NCBI RefSeq assembly: GCF_003545875.1 | Contig: NZ_QHCS01000006.1 | Location: forward strand, 203,561-267,560 | From: Leptospira stimsonii | GTDB lineage: Bacteria; Spirochaetota; Leptospiria; Leptospirales; Leptospiraceae | Reading direction: 5' to 3' | DNA length: 64,000 bases | Shown here: one piece after another, positions 35,615 to 44,903 of the stretch | Position numbering within the stretch: the stretch's first letter is position 1 | How the letters are laid out: each line of letters opens with the position of its first letter | Position numbers and translations under genes: made by a program | The notes under the pieces: generated by a model | The model's input: the letters and a program-made list of their open reading frames with translations, nothing else | What the model was told of the DNA's origin: nothing | The model's database searches: none

Positions 35615-37096
35615 TTAAGCGATCTCTAATATTCCAAAAGTTACGTCGTCCGGAAAATGATTCGCGAAGGAATGAAGATCGGAACGTAGGCGAGACAACA
35701 ATTCTTCCGATGGAAGTTCGGCGTATTTCTGAAACGTTTCCACAAGGCGATCGTCCCCGAATTGTTCTTTGGTAGGACTTTCCGCGTCTAAGATCCCATC
35801 CGTGTAAATGAGAATCTTGTCTCCCGGTTCGGTTTTAATTTTAAGAACCTTGTAAGGATCGGGAATCCCGATTCCCAAAACGAATCCGGTCGAATTCAAG
35901 GTGAGAATCGTTTTCTTGTTCTTACGGAAATAGTAGATCGGATTGTGGCCGGCGCTACAGAAGTAGGCGGAGCCGTCCTTTTCAAAGAGAAAAAAGATTC
36001 CCGTTGCGAAAAAGGTACCTTGTAGAGTTTCGAAAAGATTGTCGCTGAGTCGATTGAATACCTCGGCAGGATTGATCGTTTCTTTTAAAATATCCTGCAT
36101 GTTGTAGTGAATGATGGAAGTGATCAAGGCCGCCGAAACCCCGTGTCCCGTCGCATCCGCCAAGAAGAATGCCGTGCGAGCCTCGTTGATTTCGATAATG
36201 TCGTAGATATCTCCGCTGACCTCCCGCATCGGTTGGTAATGAATGTTTGCATGGATCAAACGAAATTGTTTTCTTTTTCCGGGAAGAAAACATTCCTGAA
36301 CGTTCTTTCCGATTTCCAACTCCGTTTGGATCTGTGTATTTTTGAGATGAAGCGCATCAAACTGCGAAGCGATCTGTTCCGCCATTCCGTTGAACGTATT
36401 TCCTAACGCATCCAGCTCGTCTTGGGCGGATTGATTCCAAGAGACCCTAGCATTCAAATCTCCGGTGGCCATCGTTTCACTGACTTCTTTGAGAAGAAAA
36501 AGACGGATAAAGATCTTACGATAGAGAAAGATTCCGAAAAGAATATGAAAACCAAACCCCCAAACGAGGAGAAGTCCGAGTTGAATGTAAAGGGAGCGAA
36601 GACGATCGATCATTTCCCGCATTTTGATTTCGGAAATGAGGAACGTCTTCGGGTTGAGAAAAAAAATCAGATGAACAATGAATTGATCCGAATCCAATTC
36701 GATATCGTAAGAAGTGTTGAGCGCCGCTTTTGCGCTTGAAATCTTACTCAATTTGGATTTGAGATCGGAGAATGGGGAAACCGCGCCGTTGGAGAGGAGT
36801 GTTTTTGTTTTTTCAAGCGAAGTATCTTCGATCTCTAAAACGGTAAAATTGGTGAGACCGATGCTGAAAAGTTTGCTCTGAAATTCGTTGATCTGAGAGG
36901 AATTTTGATAATCGACATTGCCGAACGATTCTATCTTTTTGAGAATTTCTCTCGCGACCCGATCCGATTCCAGAGTGAAATTCGAAATCAAAAGGTCGGT
37001 TTGATTTTCGAAAATCATAACCGCGACAAACGTAAGGTTCACCACGGTTAGAATCGTATAGATGACGATAATCTGTAATCGAAGAGACTTCTTCAT
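35615..37096 (-). CDS. SpoIIE-family phosphatase with periplasmic sensor and HAMP
   Basis: A 493-aa protein with helices at about 8-30 and 168-192 around an extracytoplasmic domain, then HAMP (VSETMATGDLNARVSWNQSA) and a short coiled coil. The PP2C/SpoIIE domain has MREVSGDIYDI, FFLADATGHGVSAAL, FCSAGHNP, ILIYTDGILDA and DDVTFGILEIA. These supply the metal-binding aspartates. It should dephosphorylate a STAS antagonist such as the one at the end of this operon in response to an external signal. ATG 37096 is preferred over TTG 37102. Confidence 0.9.
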   Translation of the reverse strand: MKKSLRLQIIVIYTILTVVNLTFVAVMIFENQTDLLISNFTLESDRVAREILKKIESFGNVDYQNSSQINEFQSKLFSIGLTNFTVLEIEDTSLEKTKTLLSNGAVSPFSDLKSKLSKISSAKAALNTSYDIELDSDQFIVHLIFFLNPKTFLISEIKMREMIDRLRSLYIQLGLLLVWGFGFHILFGIFLYRKIFIRLFLLKEVSETMATGDLNARVSWNQSAQDELDALGNTFNGMAEQIASQFDALHLKNTQIQTELEIGKNVQECFLPGKRKQFRLIHANIHYQPMREVSGDIYDIIEINEARTAFFLADATGHGVSAALITSIIHYNMQDILKETINPAEVFNRLSDNLFETLQGTFFATGIFFLFEKDGSAYFCSAGHNPIYYFRKNKKTILTLNSTGFVLGIGIPDPYKVLKIKTEPGDKILIYTDGILDAESPTKEQFGDDRLVETFQKYAELPSEELLSRLRSDLHSFANHFPDDVTFGILEIA

Positions 37097-37164
37097 GACC
37101 AAGATAGATTATCGTTTTTAAATTTTCAAAAATCATTGCATTCTATAAATTGGATTCTTTTGTT

Positions 37165-40100
37165 TCATTGGATCGAACGCAAAGTTGATTCCGTTTCGGA
37201 GCGTAATTCTTCCATTCGATTCTTTCCTAAGAACCAATAGTAGAGTGTTGGAACCGCAAATCGACTGAGAATCGTCGCCGCAATTTCCCCGAAGATCAGA
37301 GAAACGGCGAGTCCTTGGAAGATCGGATCCAAGAGCATGATCGCGCTTCCGACGACGACGGCGGACGCAGTGAGAAGCATCGGTCGAAATCGGACTACGC
37401 CCGCGTCGATCACCGCTTGTTTGAGCGGTTTTCCAAAACGAATCTCGGATTCGATAAAGTCCACGAGAATGATCGAATTTCGAACGATGATTCCCGCACC
37501 CGCGATAAATCCGATCATCGATGTTGCTGTAAAATAGGCTCCCGTAAACCAATGTCCCGGTAGAATCCCGATCAAAGAGATGGGAATCGGCGCCATGATG
37601 ATCAGCGGCAGGAAATAATTTTTGAACCAACCGAGAACGAGGACGTAGATAAGAATCATCACAAGAGCGAATGCGCCTCCCAAATCTCGGAAAACCTCGT
37701 ATGTGATAAACCATTCTCCGTCCCATTTTACGAAAACTTGATCGGTGTTTCGCGGAGTTTCCGCCGTTCCGGTCGGGTAGTTTATCTTCGGTGCCAATTT
37801 GAGAATTCCATAGACCGGAGCTTCCTCTTCTCCGTAAAACTCGCTCGTGACGTATTCCACTGATCGCAAGTTCTTTCGGTTTAACGTAAGATTCTCGCGA
37901 ATATAAGAATTTTTTAATACACTTTCGGAAGGAATCGATCCGCTTTCCATCGAAGAAACCGTCATCGGATGAAACGGCGCCTGAGAGGAACGAATTCGAT
38001 CCGCAACGGATAGATCGACAGTGATTTCTTCCGGATGAATCGCTTCGGATAGGGAAAGAATCGGCGTCTCGGAAAAAAGGAACTGTCCGTCTCTCGCGAT
38101 CGTTTCCGAACGCACTCCCAACACTCCTCCGAGATTGGAATCAAACGGATAGACGATCTTCGGTCTTCCCGCCCTCAAACTCGAATCCAGATCGATGACT
38201 CCTTCCTGTTCGGAAAGAATTTTCTGAATTTCGAATGCGGTTTTTTTTCGTTCCGTTTCGTTCGGTCCGTAGACCTCGGCTACGAACGTGGCGAGTACGG
38301 GAGGCCCGGGAGGAATCTCCAAAACCTTGGTGATCGCGTTCTCCATTCTTCCGAAATTAGCGATCTCTTCCCGCAATGACTCGATGATCTCGTGACTTTT
38401 GATCGATCGATGTTTCTTGGATTTGAGAACGACGTGAAGATCGATCTGCCAATCCGATTTTCTAAGAAAGCTGTGTTTGACCATTCCCGAAAAGGAGAAG
38501 GGAGCCGCTTCTCCTCCGAAAATTTGTACCTTCTCTATATTCTCATTCTTTAATATTCCTTCCGCGAGAATTTTGGAACGATCGATACTTTTTGAAAGGG
38601 GAGTCTTCGGATCAAAGTCGATCAACACCTGAAACTCGTCCTTATCGTCGAAAGGAAGCATCTTCACCTTTACCGCTTTAAACGCGACCAAGGAGGAAGC
38701 GAGTAGAAGAAGTCCCACGATCCCGACTCCAAATTTTAGGGAATTCACTTTCGATGCGAGCAACCAGTCGACTACCCGTATGTAGATTCGATCCAGTTTG
38801 GAAATTTTCTCTTTCTCGAAATGCGAGTGATTCGTTTTCAAAAGTCGAACGCTGATCCAAGGCGTTACGATAAACGCGACCAATAAGGAAAGAATCATCG
38901 CGAGACTCGCTCCGACGGGGATCGGTTTCATATACGGACCCATCAGTCCTCTCACGAACGCCATAGGAAGAATCGCGGCGATCACCGTAAACGTCGCGAG
39001 AATCGTCGGATTCCCCACTTCGGAAACCGCTTCGATCGTGGATTCTAAGATTCCTCGTTTTGGATTTTCTTTCAGGTGTCGTTCTATGTTTTCGACGACC
39101 ACGATTGCATCGTCGACCAGGATTCCTATCGAGAAGATAAGAGCGAATAACGTGACACGGTTGAGCGTATAACCTAAAAAGTAATAAAGCGCCAAGGTCA
39201 AAGCCAGCGTTACCGGAATCGCCACTGAAACCACGATGGAAGCGCGAAAACCCATCCAGAGTGCGATTAGGATGCTGACTGAAATCGTCGCGATCAAAAG
39301 ATGTTCGATCAATTCTTTCGACTTTGCATCCGCTGTGGAACCGTAGTCTCGGATCACGGACATCTTTACGTCTTGCGGAAGACGCTTTCCGAAACTTTCC
39401 GCTCTTTCTAAAAGTTCTTGGGATAGAGGGACCACGTTCGTTCCTTTTCTTTTGGAGAAGCTGATTGTGACCGAGTTTTTTTCTTTTCCGTCGATGGTTT
39501 TATCGTAGAGAATGGATTGTTTATTTCTTTCCTGCGCACCCTCCGCAATTTCAGCGACGTCTGAAACTCGGATCACACGCCCTCCGCGTTGTGCAACCGG
39601 AAGAGAACTTACGTCCTGTAACTTGGAAATCGTCGTTCCTACTTCTACGTCGTATTTTTTTTCCTTTCCCCAGTTTTGTCCGACCGGAAGAAACGTATCG
39701 TTGAGTTTTAAGGCATTGGCTATGTCGGAGATGCTGATACCGGAGCGATTCATTCTATAGGGGTCTGCGATCACACGAACGGAACGTTTTCTGCCTCCCA
39801 AAAGTTCAACCTTGGAAAGATCCGGAGTTCCGGAAAGATCTCTTGCTAAAGGAGCGACTAACGTTCGTAAGGAGTAATCGTCTCTCTGATCGGAGCTAAA
39901 CGATAACGCTAAAAAAGGGACGTCGTCGATCGTCAAGGATCGAACGGTCGCCGGTGCGACGTTAGGCGGTAACTCTCTTTGCACTTCCATGAGTTTGTGG
40001 TGAATTTTTACGAGAGAAGGTTCCAAGGGTTGTCCGACTTCGAAACGAACGGTGACGATCGCGCCATGGTCACTACTCGCTGAGTAGACGTATTCTACGC

Positions 40101-40359
40101 CTTCCAGGCCCCAAACCGCTCTTTCAACAGGTTCCGTTACTTTGCGTTCCACTTCGTAACGACTGAAACCCGGAGCCGAAAGTTGAATGTCGATCATCGG
40201 AACCGAGATCTGCGGTTCTTCTTCCTTCGGAGTCAGAAAGACCGCGATGATTCCTAAAAAGAGACTAGAGAAAATAAGAATCGGAGTGAGTTTGGAATGA
40301 ACAAATGCGAGTGCGATCCTCCCCGCGAAACCTGTCTTCTGTATTTGTTTATTTTTCAT
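37165..40359 (-). CDS. AcrB/CusA-superfamily RND efflux transporter
   Basis: A 1064-aa inner-membrane pump with two homologous halves, each with a helix, a large periplasmic loop and six helices. Motifs include PMIDIQLSAPGFSRYEVERK and IGILVDDAIVVVENIERHL, which carries the proton-relay Asp pair, then LPMAFVRGLMGPYMKPIPVG and AGAGIIVRNSIILVDFIE. The IIVRNSI segment in the second half is also found in other RND pumps. The substrate is not evident; heavy-metal Met/Cys clusters are not obvious. The TolC-family gene overlaps its start by 11 bases, but no membrane-fusion protein gene is in the operon. AGAGGAA precedes the ATG. Confidence 0.9.
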   Translation of the reverse strand: MKNKQIQKTGFAGRIALAFVHSKLTPILIFSSLFLGIIAVFLTPKEEEPQISVPMIDIQLSAPGFSRYEVERKVTEPVERAVWGLEGVEYVYSASSDHGAIVTVRFEVGQPLEPSLVKIHHKLMEVQRELPPNVAPATVRSLTIDDVPFLALSFSSDQRDDYSLRTLVAPLARDLSGTPDLSKVELLGGRKRSVRVIADPYRMNRSGISISDIANALKLNDTFLPVGQNWGKEKKYDVEVGTTISKLQDVSSLPVAQRGGRVIRVSDVAEIAEGAQERNKQSILYDKTIDGKEKNSVTISFSKRKGTNVVPLSQELLERAESFGKRLPQDVKMSVIRDYGSTADAKSKELIEHLLIATISVSILIALWMGFRASIVVSVAIPVTLALTLALYYFLGYTLNRVTLFALIFSIGILVDDAIVVVENIERHLKENPKRGILESTIEAVSEVGNPTILATFTVIAAILPMAFVRGLMGPYMKPIPVGASLAMILSLLVAFIVTPWISVRLLKTNHSHFEKEKISKLDRIYIRVVDWLLASKVNSLKFGVGIVGLLLLASSLVAFKAVKVKMLPFDDKDEFQVLIDFDPKTPLSKSIDRSKILAEGILKNENIEKVQIFGGEAAPFSFSGMVKHSFLRKSDWQIDLHVVLKSKKHRSIKSHEIIESLREEIANFGRMENAITKVLEIPPGPPVLATFVAEVYGPNETERKKTAFEIQKILSEQEGVIDLDSSLRAGRPKIVYPFDSNLGGVLGVRSETIARDGQFLFSETPILSLSEAIHPEEITVDLSVADRIRSSQAPFHPMTVSSMESGSIPSESVLKNSYIRENLTLNRKNLRSVEYVTSEFYGEEEAPVYGILKLAPKINYPTGTAETPRNTDQVFVKWDGEWFITYEVFRDLGGAFALVMILIYVLVLGWFKNYFLPLIIMAPIPISLIGILPGHWFTGAYFTATSMIGFIAGAGIIVRNSIILVDFIESEIRFGKPLKQAVIDAGVVRFRPMLLTASAVVVGSAIMLLDPIFQGLAVSLIFGEIAATILSRFAVPTLYYWFLGKNRMEELRSETESTLRSIQ

Positions 40360-41779
40360 TGGAATTTCCTCTTTTTGCGTAGATGGAGAGCTCGCCTCGG
40401 ATTCTCAGATATTCCGATTCGGAAGCGGTTTTCATTTTGAGAAGTTGGACCATCACCGAAAATGATTCCGCGAGTTGAGGGGCTTGGATGGTTCCGTTGC
40501 GGAAAAGTTTTTGAGAAACCTGTAATTGCTCCTCTTGGATTCGGACCGATTCATAAATAGATTTAAGGTTTTCTGAAAGCGTTTTTTCCTGTTGGAGAAG
40601 AACTCTAAAATTACTTTCCTCTCTAAGTCTAATCTCTTCGGATTTTTTTTTCGCTCCTTCTGCCTTCACTTTTGCTTCGTCTAACGCGCCTATGTCGGTC
40701 GGACTTAAAAGATTCATTTGCAGATAGATGCCGGCGTTGTAAGAATTCGCAAAATTTCGATTTCCGTCGTATGCGTACGTCTCCGCGTAGGCCGCCACTT
40801 TGGGTAAGAATTTGGATTTCTCCGAATTCACGGATTCTTTCGCTCCGTCTGCATAAGCCGAATAAGCGTCCGAGAGAGGAGTATGACCTGATTCTTGTTC
40901 GCGCGGAAGAGGGAGATATTCTTCCACAAACTTAAGGAGCGTGTTCTTTTTCGGTTTAAAATCCTCGGGAAGATCAACGGCGAGGAAGTGAAGAGTTTCG
41001 TCCGCGCTTTGTCGAACGGTCTCCTGTTCTTTTTTAGAAACATCTAATATAAGTTGTAAGGACTTCAGCGCCAAGGATCCGGAAAACCCCACGAGGTTGG
41101 AACGGTTCCCTAACTGATATTGGTTTAGGAAGTCGGAGATTTTACGATGAAGACTTTCTGCGATCTTTCCGTTTTCTTCCGCAAGAAGAATCGATTGATA
41201 AGCGACAGCGGCGTTCGAATATTCGCGAAAACGAATGTATTTTTCTTCTGCGTTAACGGCGTTCAATCGTTTCTCTTGTATAAGGGATGCGGATGATTTC
41301 CCTCCGCCTTCATAAAGAGGAAGTTCTATCCCCAAGGTTCCTCGGGCGTAGGTTTGAGAGCCCGGATTGTTCAGTGTGTCTTTTGAGAAAATATTCGCGG
41401 TATTCGAATTCAAACCGGTGTAGGGTTGATTATTCGTATCCAAAAAATTGGAAGGTTGAGAACGAACGCTCGCGGTGGAGAAGTCCGATTGAGTCGCCGA
41501 TCTTTGTCCGAGTTTCCCCATAAAATTCAGAGCTGGATCGTTTGTCTGATAGGAGCGAACATCGGCGTAAATTTTTGGGAGCCAGTGTTTTTTAGCACGA
41601 TCCTTCGAGATTTCCGCGGCTTGAACTTCCAGGGCTTTCGATTTTAAGTTGGGGGCTTGCGTTTGAATTTTAGTCCATACTTCCGAAAATTCAAGAACGC
41701 TATCGGCGTACACCTCGCCCCAAAAGGGCGAGGCGAAAAAGGCGAAAAGAATCGGAAGAATTCCTGAAAAGGATTTCAT
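40349..41779 (-). CDS. TolC-family outer-membrane efflux protein
   Basis: A 476-aa protein with a signal peptide (PILFAFFASPFWGEVYA) and two long helical repeats typical of outer-membrane efflux proteins. FSEVWTKIQTQAPNLKSKAL begins the first repeat and LSDAYSAYADGAKESVNSEK the second. The second half includes GIYLQMNLLSPTDIGALDEA, then coiled helices ending LFRNGTIQAPQLAESF. It should trimerise into an exit duct for the RND pump encoded next. The start overlaps the DUF2892-like gene by four bases. Confidence 0.88.
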   Translation of the reverse strand: MKSFSGILPILFAFFASPFWGEVYADSVLEFSEVWTKIQTQAPNLKSKALEVQAAEISKDRAKKHWLPKIYADVRSYQTNDPALNFMGKLGQRSATQSDFSTASVRSQPSNFLDTNNQPYTGLNSNTANIFSKDTLNNPGSQTYARGTLGIELPLYEGGGKSSASLIQEKRLNAVNAEEKYIRFREYSNAAVAYQSILLAEENGKIAESLHRKISDFLNQYQLGNRSNLVGFSGSLALKSLQLILDVSKKEQETVRQSADETLHFLAVDLPEDFKPKKNTLLKFVEEYLPLPREQESGHTPLSDAYSAYADGAKESVNSEKSKFLPKVAAYAETYAYDGNRNFANSYNAGIYLQMNLLSPTDIGALDEAKVKAEGAKKKSEEIRLREESNFRVLLQQEKTLSENLKSIYESVRIQEEQLQVSQKLFRNGTIQAPQLAESFSVMVQLLKMKTASESEYLRIRGELSIYAKRGNSNEK

Positions 41780-42000
41780 CTCCTTTCTCCTTGAATCTCA
41801 CGAAGAGAAGGGATTCCGAAACTTTTTAGGATCAGCGACATCGGACAAAATCCCGCGAATGCAAAGAGGATCATATTGATTCCTACAAGGAAATTCAATA
41901 AGAATCCCCAAGGGTTCACAAGTAGTCCCAAAGTAACGCCTATCAAAGATACGGTGCCTGCTATCAAAAAAAGTAGCCTTTCTCTATACCAACGGTTCAT
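41776..42000 (-). CDS. DUF2892-like small membrane protein
   Basis: A 74-aa protein with two hydrophobic helices around LLFLIAGTVSLIGVTLGLL and LVGINMILFAFAGFCPMSLI. The N-R-x-x-R start and G-F-C-P segment match YgaP-like/DUF2892 proteins, which are linked to sulfur and rhodanese genes in other bacteria. The start at 42000 is set by AAGGAG six bases upstream; a frame running to 42240 would read through the operators. It is the first gene of the RND/TolC operon. The Cys in GFCP is conserved in DUF2892 proteins and could be redox-active. Confidence 0.75.
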   Translation of the reverse strand: MNRWYRERLLFLIAGTVSLIGVTLGLLVNPWGFLLNFLVGINMILFAFAGFCPMSLILKSFGIPSLREIQGERR

Positions 42001-42014
42001 CTCATTCTCCTTAG

Positions 42015-42058
42015 ATACCCGGTGGGGTATACAATAATTGACATACCCGCAGGGGTAT
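42015..42058. promoter_or_regulatory. Two CsoR/CstR-type operators
   Basis: ATACCCGGTGGGGTAT (42015-42030) and ATACCCGCAGGGGTAT (42043-42058) have nearly the same A-T-A-C-C-C-(4)-G-G-G-T-A-T form expected for CsoR/CstR tetramers. Both lie just upstream of the DUF2892-RND operon, and 28 bp centre to centre would put them on similar faces of the helix. They should allow tight repression. Confidence 0.85.
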
Positions 42059-42373
42059 ATGTTTTTGGAAAGAGATATTTTAATTTTAAAATTTAAGAAT
42101 TTGGGCTTTTGAGGGAAGAGAGGAATGCGATTCGGTATGGAACTCGAGTTGTGCACTGGAATCGAACACGATGGGGGATAAAGAAGTAGAGGCTTTCGTT
42201 GAGGTCTTATTCGACTTCTTCCCAAAGAAACCTCCGACAAGCCTCGAAGAAAAAGGATGAGGAATCGATTGAAACGATCGGATCCAGGAATTTAAAATCG
42301 AACTTAGGCTAGCTAGAAGTCTATAGGAGCCTCAAAAGAGCATTTCCAATCGGTTTAGAGAGGAATTCTTTGT
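42059..42373. other. 315-bp intergenic region without a gene
   Basis: Open frames here lack ribosome-binding sites and lie outside the true DUF2892 start. No hairpin with a T-run is seen after the csoR-type gene. Nothing else is visible. Confidence 0.4.
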
Positions 42374-42637
42374 TCAAAGGAAAAAAGCGGCTTTGATCGC
42401 GGTTCGAATGTTTTCCATATTCGGCTTCTTCTTATTCTCCGCTAGACAACGATCCATATATTCCTGCACGTAAGCTTCGCCGAATTTTTTGATCGCTTGG
42501 CTCGCGGCCTTTAATAAGAGGAGAGTTTTTTCGCAGTCCATCGAATCGTTGAGAAGCCCTTTTTCCACTGCGTCGAGTTGTCCTTTGATCCTGTGGATTC
42601 GATTGATCAGAAGTTTGGTGTCGTTTTGATTCGTCAT
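42374..42637 (-). CDS. CsoR/CstR-family repressor
   Basis: An 87-aa all-helical regulator. INRIHRIKGQLDAVEKGLL is the family signature. The sensing positions are Cys35 (SMDCEKT), Tyr60 and Cys64 (YMDRC). In copper-sensing CsoR the middle position is His, and the set is Cys-His-Cys; here Tyr replaces it. The persulfide sensor CstR keeps two Cys without that His. This suggests a sulfur- or redox-type cue rather than copper, and fits the DUF2892-like target. ATG 42637 is chosen; TTG 42643 is in frame. Its own operator sits just upstream. Confidence 0.85.
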   Translation of the reverse strand: MTNQNDTKLLINRIHRIKGQLDAVEKGLLNDSMDCEKTLLLLKAASQAIKKFGEAYVQEYMDRCLAENKKKPNMENIRTAIKAAFFL

Positions 42638-42643
42638 AGCCAA

Positions 42644-42659
42644 ATACCATACGGGGTAT
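42644..42659. promoter_or_regulatory. Third CsoR/CstR-type operator (autoregulatory)
   Basis: ATACCATACGGGGTAT has the same outer ATACC and GGGGTAT arms as the two sites at 42015-42058, with a single mismatched pair. It lies seven bases upstream of the repressor's ATG and should give autoregulation. Confidence 0.78.
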
Positions 42660-42811
42660 GTAGGACGTCAATTTAAATTCTCCACCTTGGTAATCCACTG
42701 ATCCTCCGCGCGCGGCTTATAAGAAACTGATTACAAGAAAGGAACGTTCAAAAGAATTAAAAATAGAGATGAGGAAGAATTCGAAATTCTTAAAATCCCC
42801 GAGTTTCTATT

Positions 42812-43411
42812 TCAAAGAGAGTTGGAGGATGGAGAATGGAAAATCGCATCTACGAGTATGGGAAGGTCGTCTAACGCCGAAATTTTTCCGGTAAGTTTCC
42901 AAGTATGAAGAACGCCTTCGTAACAGGCAAAGACCCTTCTTGCGAGAAGTTTCGGATCGGTATTCATCGAGATCAAACCTTTCTTTTGCCATTCTCCCAA
43001 ATAAGAAGTTAGGATTTCGATCGTTTTTAGGGACACTCTTTTTGCCTCTTCCGAAATGGAGGGGGACGTGGAGGCAATCTGTGCAACTGTGTTCGCCATT
43101 GGACAACCGGCAAAGCTAGTGTTTCGTGTTTGTCTTCTTAAGATTTGAGTCCAAGCGCGAATGAATGCTTGAGGATCGGAGGATTTTGATTTTAATTTTT
43201 CCAAAAGGACAAGTTGTTCTTCTCCATAGAATTCGATGTAGGCGCGACCTAAATCGTCTTTGGATGGGAAGTGATCGTAGAAACTCGCCTTCGCCGTTTT
43301 TGATTCTTGGATGATTTGATTGATTCCGGTATTTCCATAACCTTGTGATTGAAAGAGTCGAACTGCGGTCTCTAAAATTCTTGATTTTGGGCCGGATTCT
43401 CTACTTGACAT
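42812..43411 (-). CDS. TetR-family repressor
   Basis: A 199-aa regulator with an N-terminal HTH: ILETAVRLFQSQGYGNTGIN, then QIIQESKTAKASFYDHFPSK, the standard TetR signature. The C-terminal ligand domain includes the AGCPMANTVAQIAS segment found in TetR proteins near nitroreductases and alcohol dehydrogenases. It is divergent from a nitroreductase gene, and an imperfect palindrome in the 106-bp gap is its likely operator. Ligand unknown. Confidence 0.9.
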   Translation of the reverse strand: MSSRESGPKSRILETAVRLFQSQGYGNTGINQIIQESKTAKASFYDHFPSKDDLGRAYIEFYGEEQLVLLEKLKSKSSDPQAFIRAWTQILRRQTRNTSFAGCPMANTVAQIASTSPSISEEAKRVSLKTIEILTSYLGEWQKKGLISMNTDPKLLARRVFACYEGVLHTWKLTGKISALDDLPILVDAIFHSPSSNSL

Positions 43412-43434
43412 TCTTCATTCCTATTGTTGAAATA

Positions 43435-43458
43435 GCAGACAGACTTGTCTGTTCTGCT
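43435..43458. promoter_or_regulatory. TetR operator in the divergent promoter region
   Basis: The core ACAGAC-TT-GTCTGT (43439-43452) is a perfect inverted repeat. GCAG and CTGC at the outside extend it with one-base offset. It lies 28 bp upstream of tetR's start, between tetR and the nitroreductase gene. Confidence 0.75.
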
Positions 43459-43517
43459 CCTCTTTCTTTCATGGAATCGGAGGAATTCGGATAAGGCAAG
43501 TCCAATTTGGAGTTTTT

Positions 43518-44228
43518 ATGTCATCAAATGAAACCAGAGAAACCGATTTTTTAAACGTCGCCGGCGAGGCAAAAAGCGTGGAAGAGGCTGTACTCACTCG
43601 ACATAGCATTCGAGATTACGAATCAAAACCGATCGAAGAGGCTATTTTGCAAGACTTGTTTCAGAAATCGCTTCGAGCGCCGAGCTGGAAGAATAGTCAA
43701 CCTTGGAAGGTTCATGTCGTAAGCGGAGCGAGAAGAGAAACGATGGCAAAGCTCCTCGTAGAAAGGGCAAAGAAGGGAGAACCGGTTCCCGATACGATCT
43801 GGCCGGCTTCTTTTCCGGCGAATGCAAAGAAAAGAATGTTTGATCTTGGAATGAAGATTTATGGAGTCGCCGGAATCGAGCGAAAGGATAAGGATGCGAG
43901 GGATCATTTTATGCTTCGGAATTTCGAATTCTTCGGAGCGCCGACTGCGGTGTTTATCACAACCGAGTTTGATTTGAATTTTTATATCGCACTCGATATC
44001 GGATGTTATCTCAATACCTTGATGTTGCTCGCGCGAGGTTACGGTTTAGGGTCCGTCCCGCAGGCGGCATTATCCGCGTTTCCGGAAGTGGTGAGATCGG
44101 AGTTGAATCTTTCCGAATCGGAGAAAGTGGTTTGTGGTTTGAGTCTCGGCTATCCAATGGCTGATTCGAATCTCAATCGATTCCATACTCCGAGAGAAGC
44201 TTTGGGAGAACTCCTCAAGTTTTACTGA
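43518..44228 (+). CDS. Nitroreductase-family flavoprotein
   Basis: A 236-aa FMN-dependent oxidoreductase. VLTRHSIRDYESKPI binds FMN phosphate, and RAPSWKNSQPWKVHVV is the P-S-x-x-N-x-Q-P-W motif of this family. FGAPTAVFITT, IALDIGCYLNTLMLLARGYG and CGLSLGYPMADSNLNRF are also present. It should use NAD(P)H to reduce nitroaromatics or quinones. Nothing in the sequence defines its substrate. It is transcribed away from the TetR gene, whose operator precedes it, so it is likely induced by a xenobiotic ligand of TetR. Confidence 0.92.
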   Translation: MSSNETRETDFLNVAGEAKSVEEAVLTRHSIRDYESKPIEEAILQDLFQKSLRAPSWKNSQPWKVHVVSGARRETMAKLLVERAKKGEPVPDTIWPASFPANAKKRMFDLGMKIYGVAGIERKDKDARDHFMLRNFEFFGAPTAVFITTEFDLNFYIALDIGCYLNTLMLLARGYGLGSVPQAALSAFPEVVRSELNLSESEKVVCGLSLGYPMADSNLNRFHTPREALGELLKFY

Positions 44229-44685
44229 AGGAGCGTTTTGCTCTTTGGTAAGAATCAGTGGCCCGGTAATTATAAAAGTAAATTATAATAAACTAATGAT
44301 CTAATTTATCCTGTTGGAGAAAGGGAAGAAAATTTATGCGAAGTTCTTTGAGGCGCTTTTGTAGGAGTTCCGACAAAGTTTAGGATACGTTTTAGCTTGT
44401 AAAAAGAAGAATTTTCTGATAGTGGAGTGTCAGTCGAAGTTTTCCCGCCACCTCTCCTCCTCCACCCAATCAGGGTGGGGCGCGCGACTTCGACGGGGAT
44501 GTCGTAGTTCCGACGGAGGAATCTTAGGATTTCGATCTTCTTGTTTTGGTCGATCGTCTCCCGATATGAAATTCGTCGTTGTGATTTCGATTCCTCCGAG
44601 AACTGTTATTTCTCGGAGGAAATTTTCCAAGTTTGAAGCAAGAATGTTTTTGAACCCGAGAATTTGAATTTTTCGATCGGCTTCC
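44229..44685. other. 457-bp intergenic region containing a dispersed repeat
   Basis: Open frames here look like chance. It contains copy A of a GC-rich repeat (44440-44485) and a TGTAGGAGTTCCGACA motif at about 44361, related to short GGAGTTCC palindromic strings at 48007 and 48372. Nothing else is visible. Confidence 0.5.
44440..44485. repeat. Dispersed GC-rich repeat, copy A
   Basis: TTTTCCCGCC, then CCTCTCC, then a CCACCC/GGGTGG hairpin, then GGGGCGCGC. A close copy lies at 48162-48203, which lacks a four-base duplication in the middle. Both sit between genes. Confidence 0.7.
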
Positions 44686-44856
44686 TCAATGAAGAAGCGT
44701 GATAGAACGACCGACGTATCCGACTACGGTTAGAAGGACGAGAAAAACTCCGAAAGAGAGGAGCGCTATGCTCAATCCCGTCGGGGTGTCCCAACTATAC
44801 CACTTTCCAAGCGAAAGCTTGACGGAATCTTCGATTTCTTTGCTTTGTAAATTCAT
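44686..44856 (-). CDS. Single-helix small membrane protein
   Basis: A 56-aa peptide with a C-terminal hydrophobic helix (LSIALLSFGVFLVLLTVVGY) and an acidic-then-aromatic front (KEIEDSVKLSLGKWYSWDTP). AAGGAG upstream fixes the start at 44856; a longer frame to 44991 would overlap the MarR operator and the marR start. No family recognised. It is divergent from a MarR-type regulator and is probably its target. Confidence 0.7.
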   Translation of the reverse strand: MNLQSKEIEDSVKLSLGKWYSWDTPTGLSIALLSFGVFLVLLTVVGYVGRSITLLH

Positions 44857-44903
44857 GAGAAAGCTCCTTATGTCTTTTATTTCTTTTTGTAATTCGTAAG
44901 AAC

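Noticed and set aside
42001..42240. 80-codon upstream extension of the DUF2892-like protein
   Set aside because: It would encode protein from the two operator sequences; a strong Shine-Dalgarno fixes the start at 42000.
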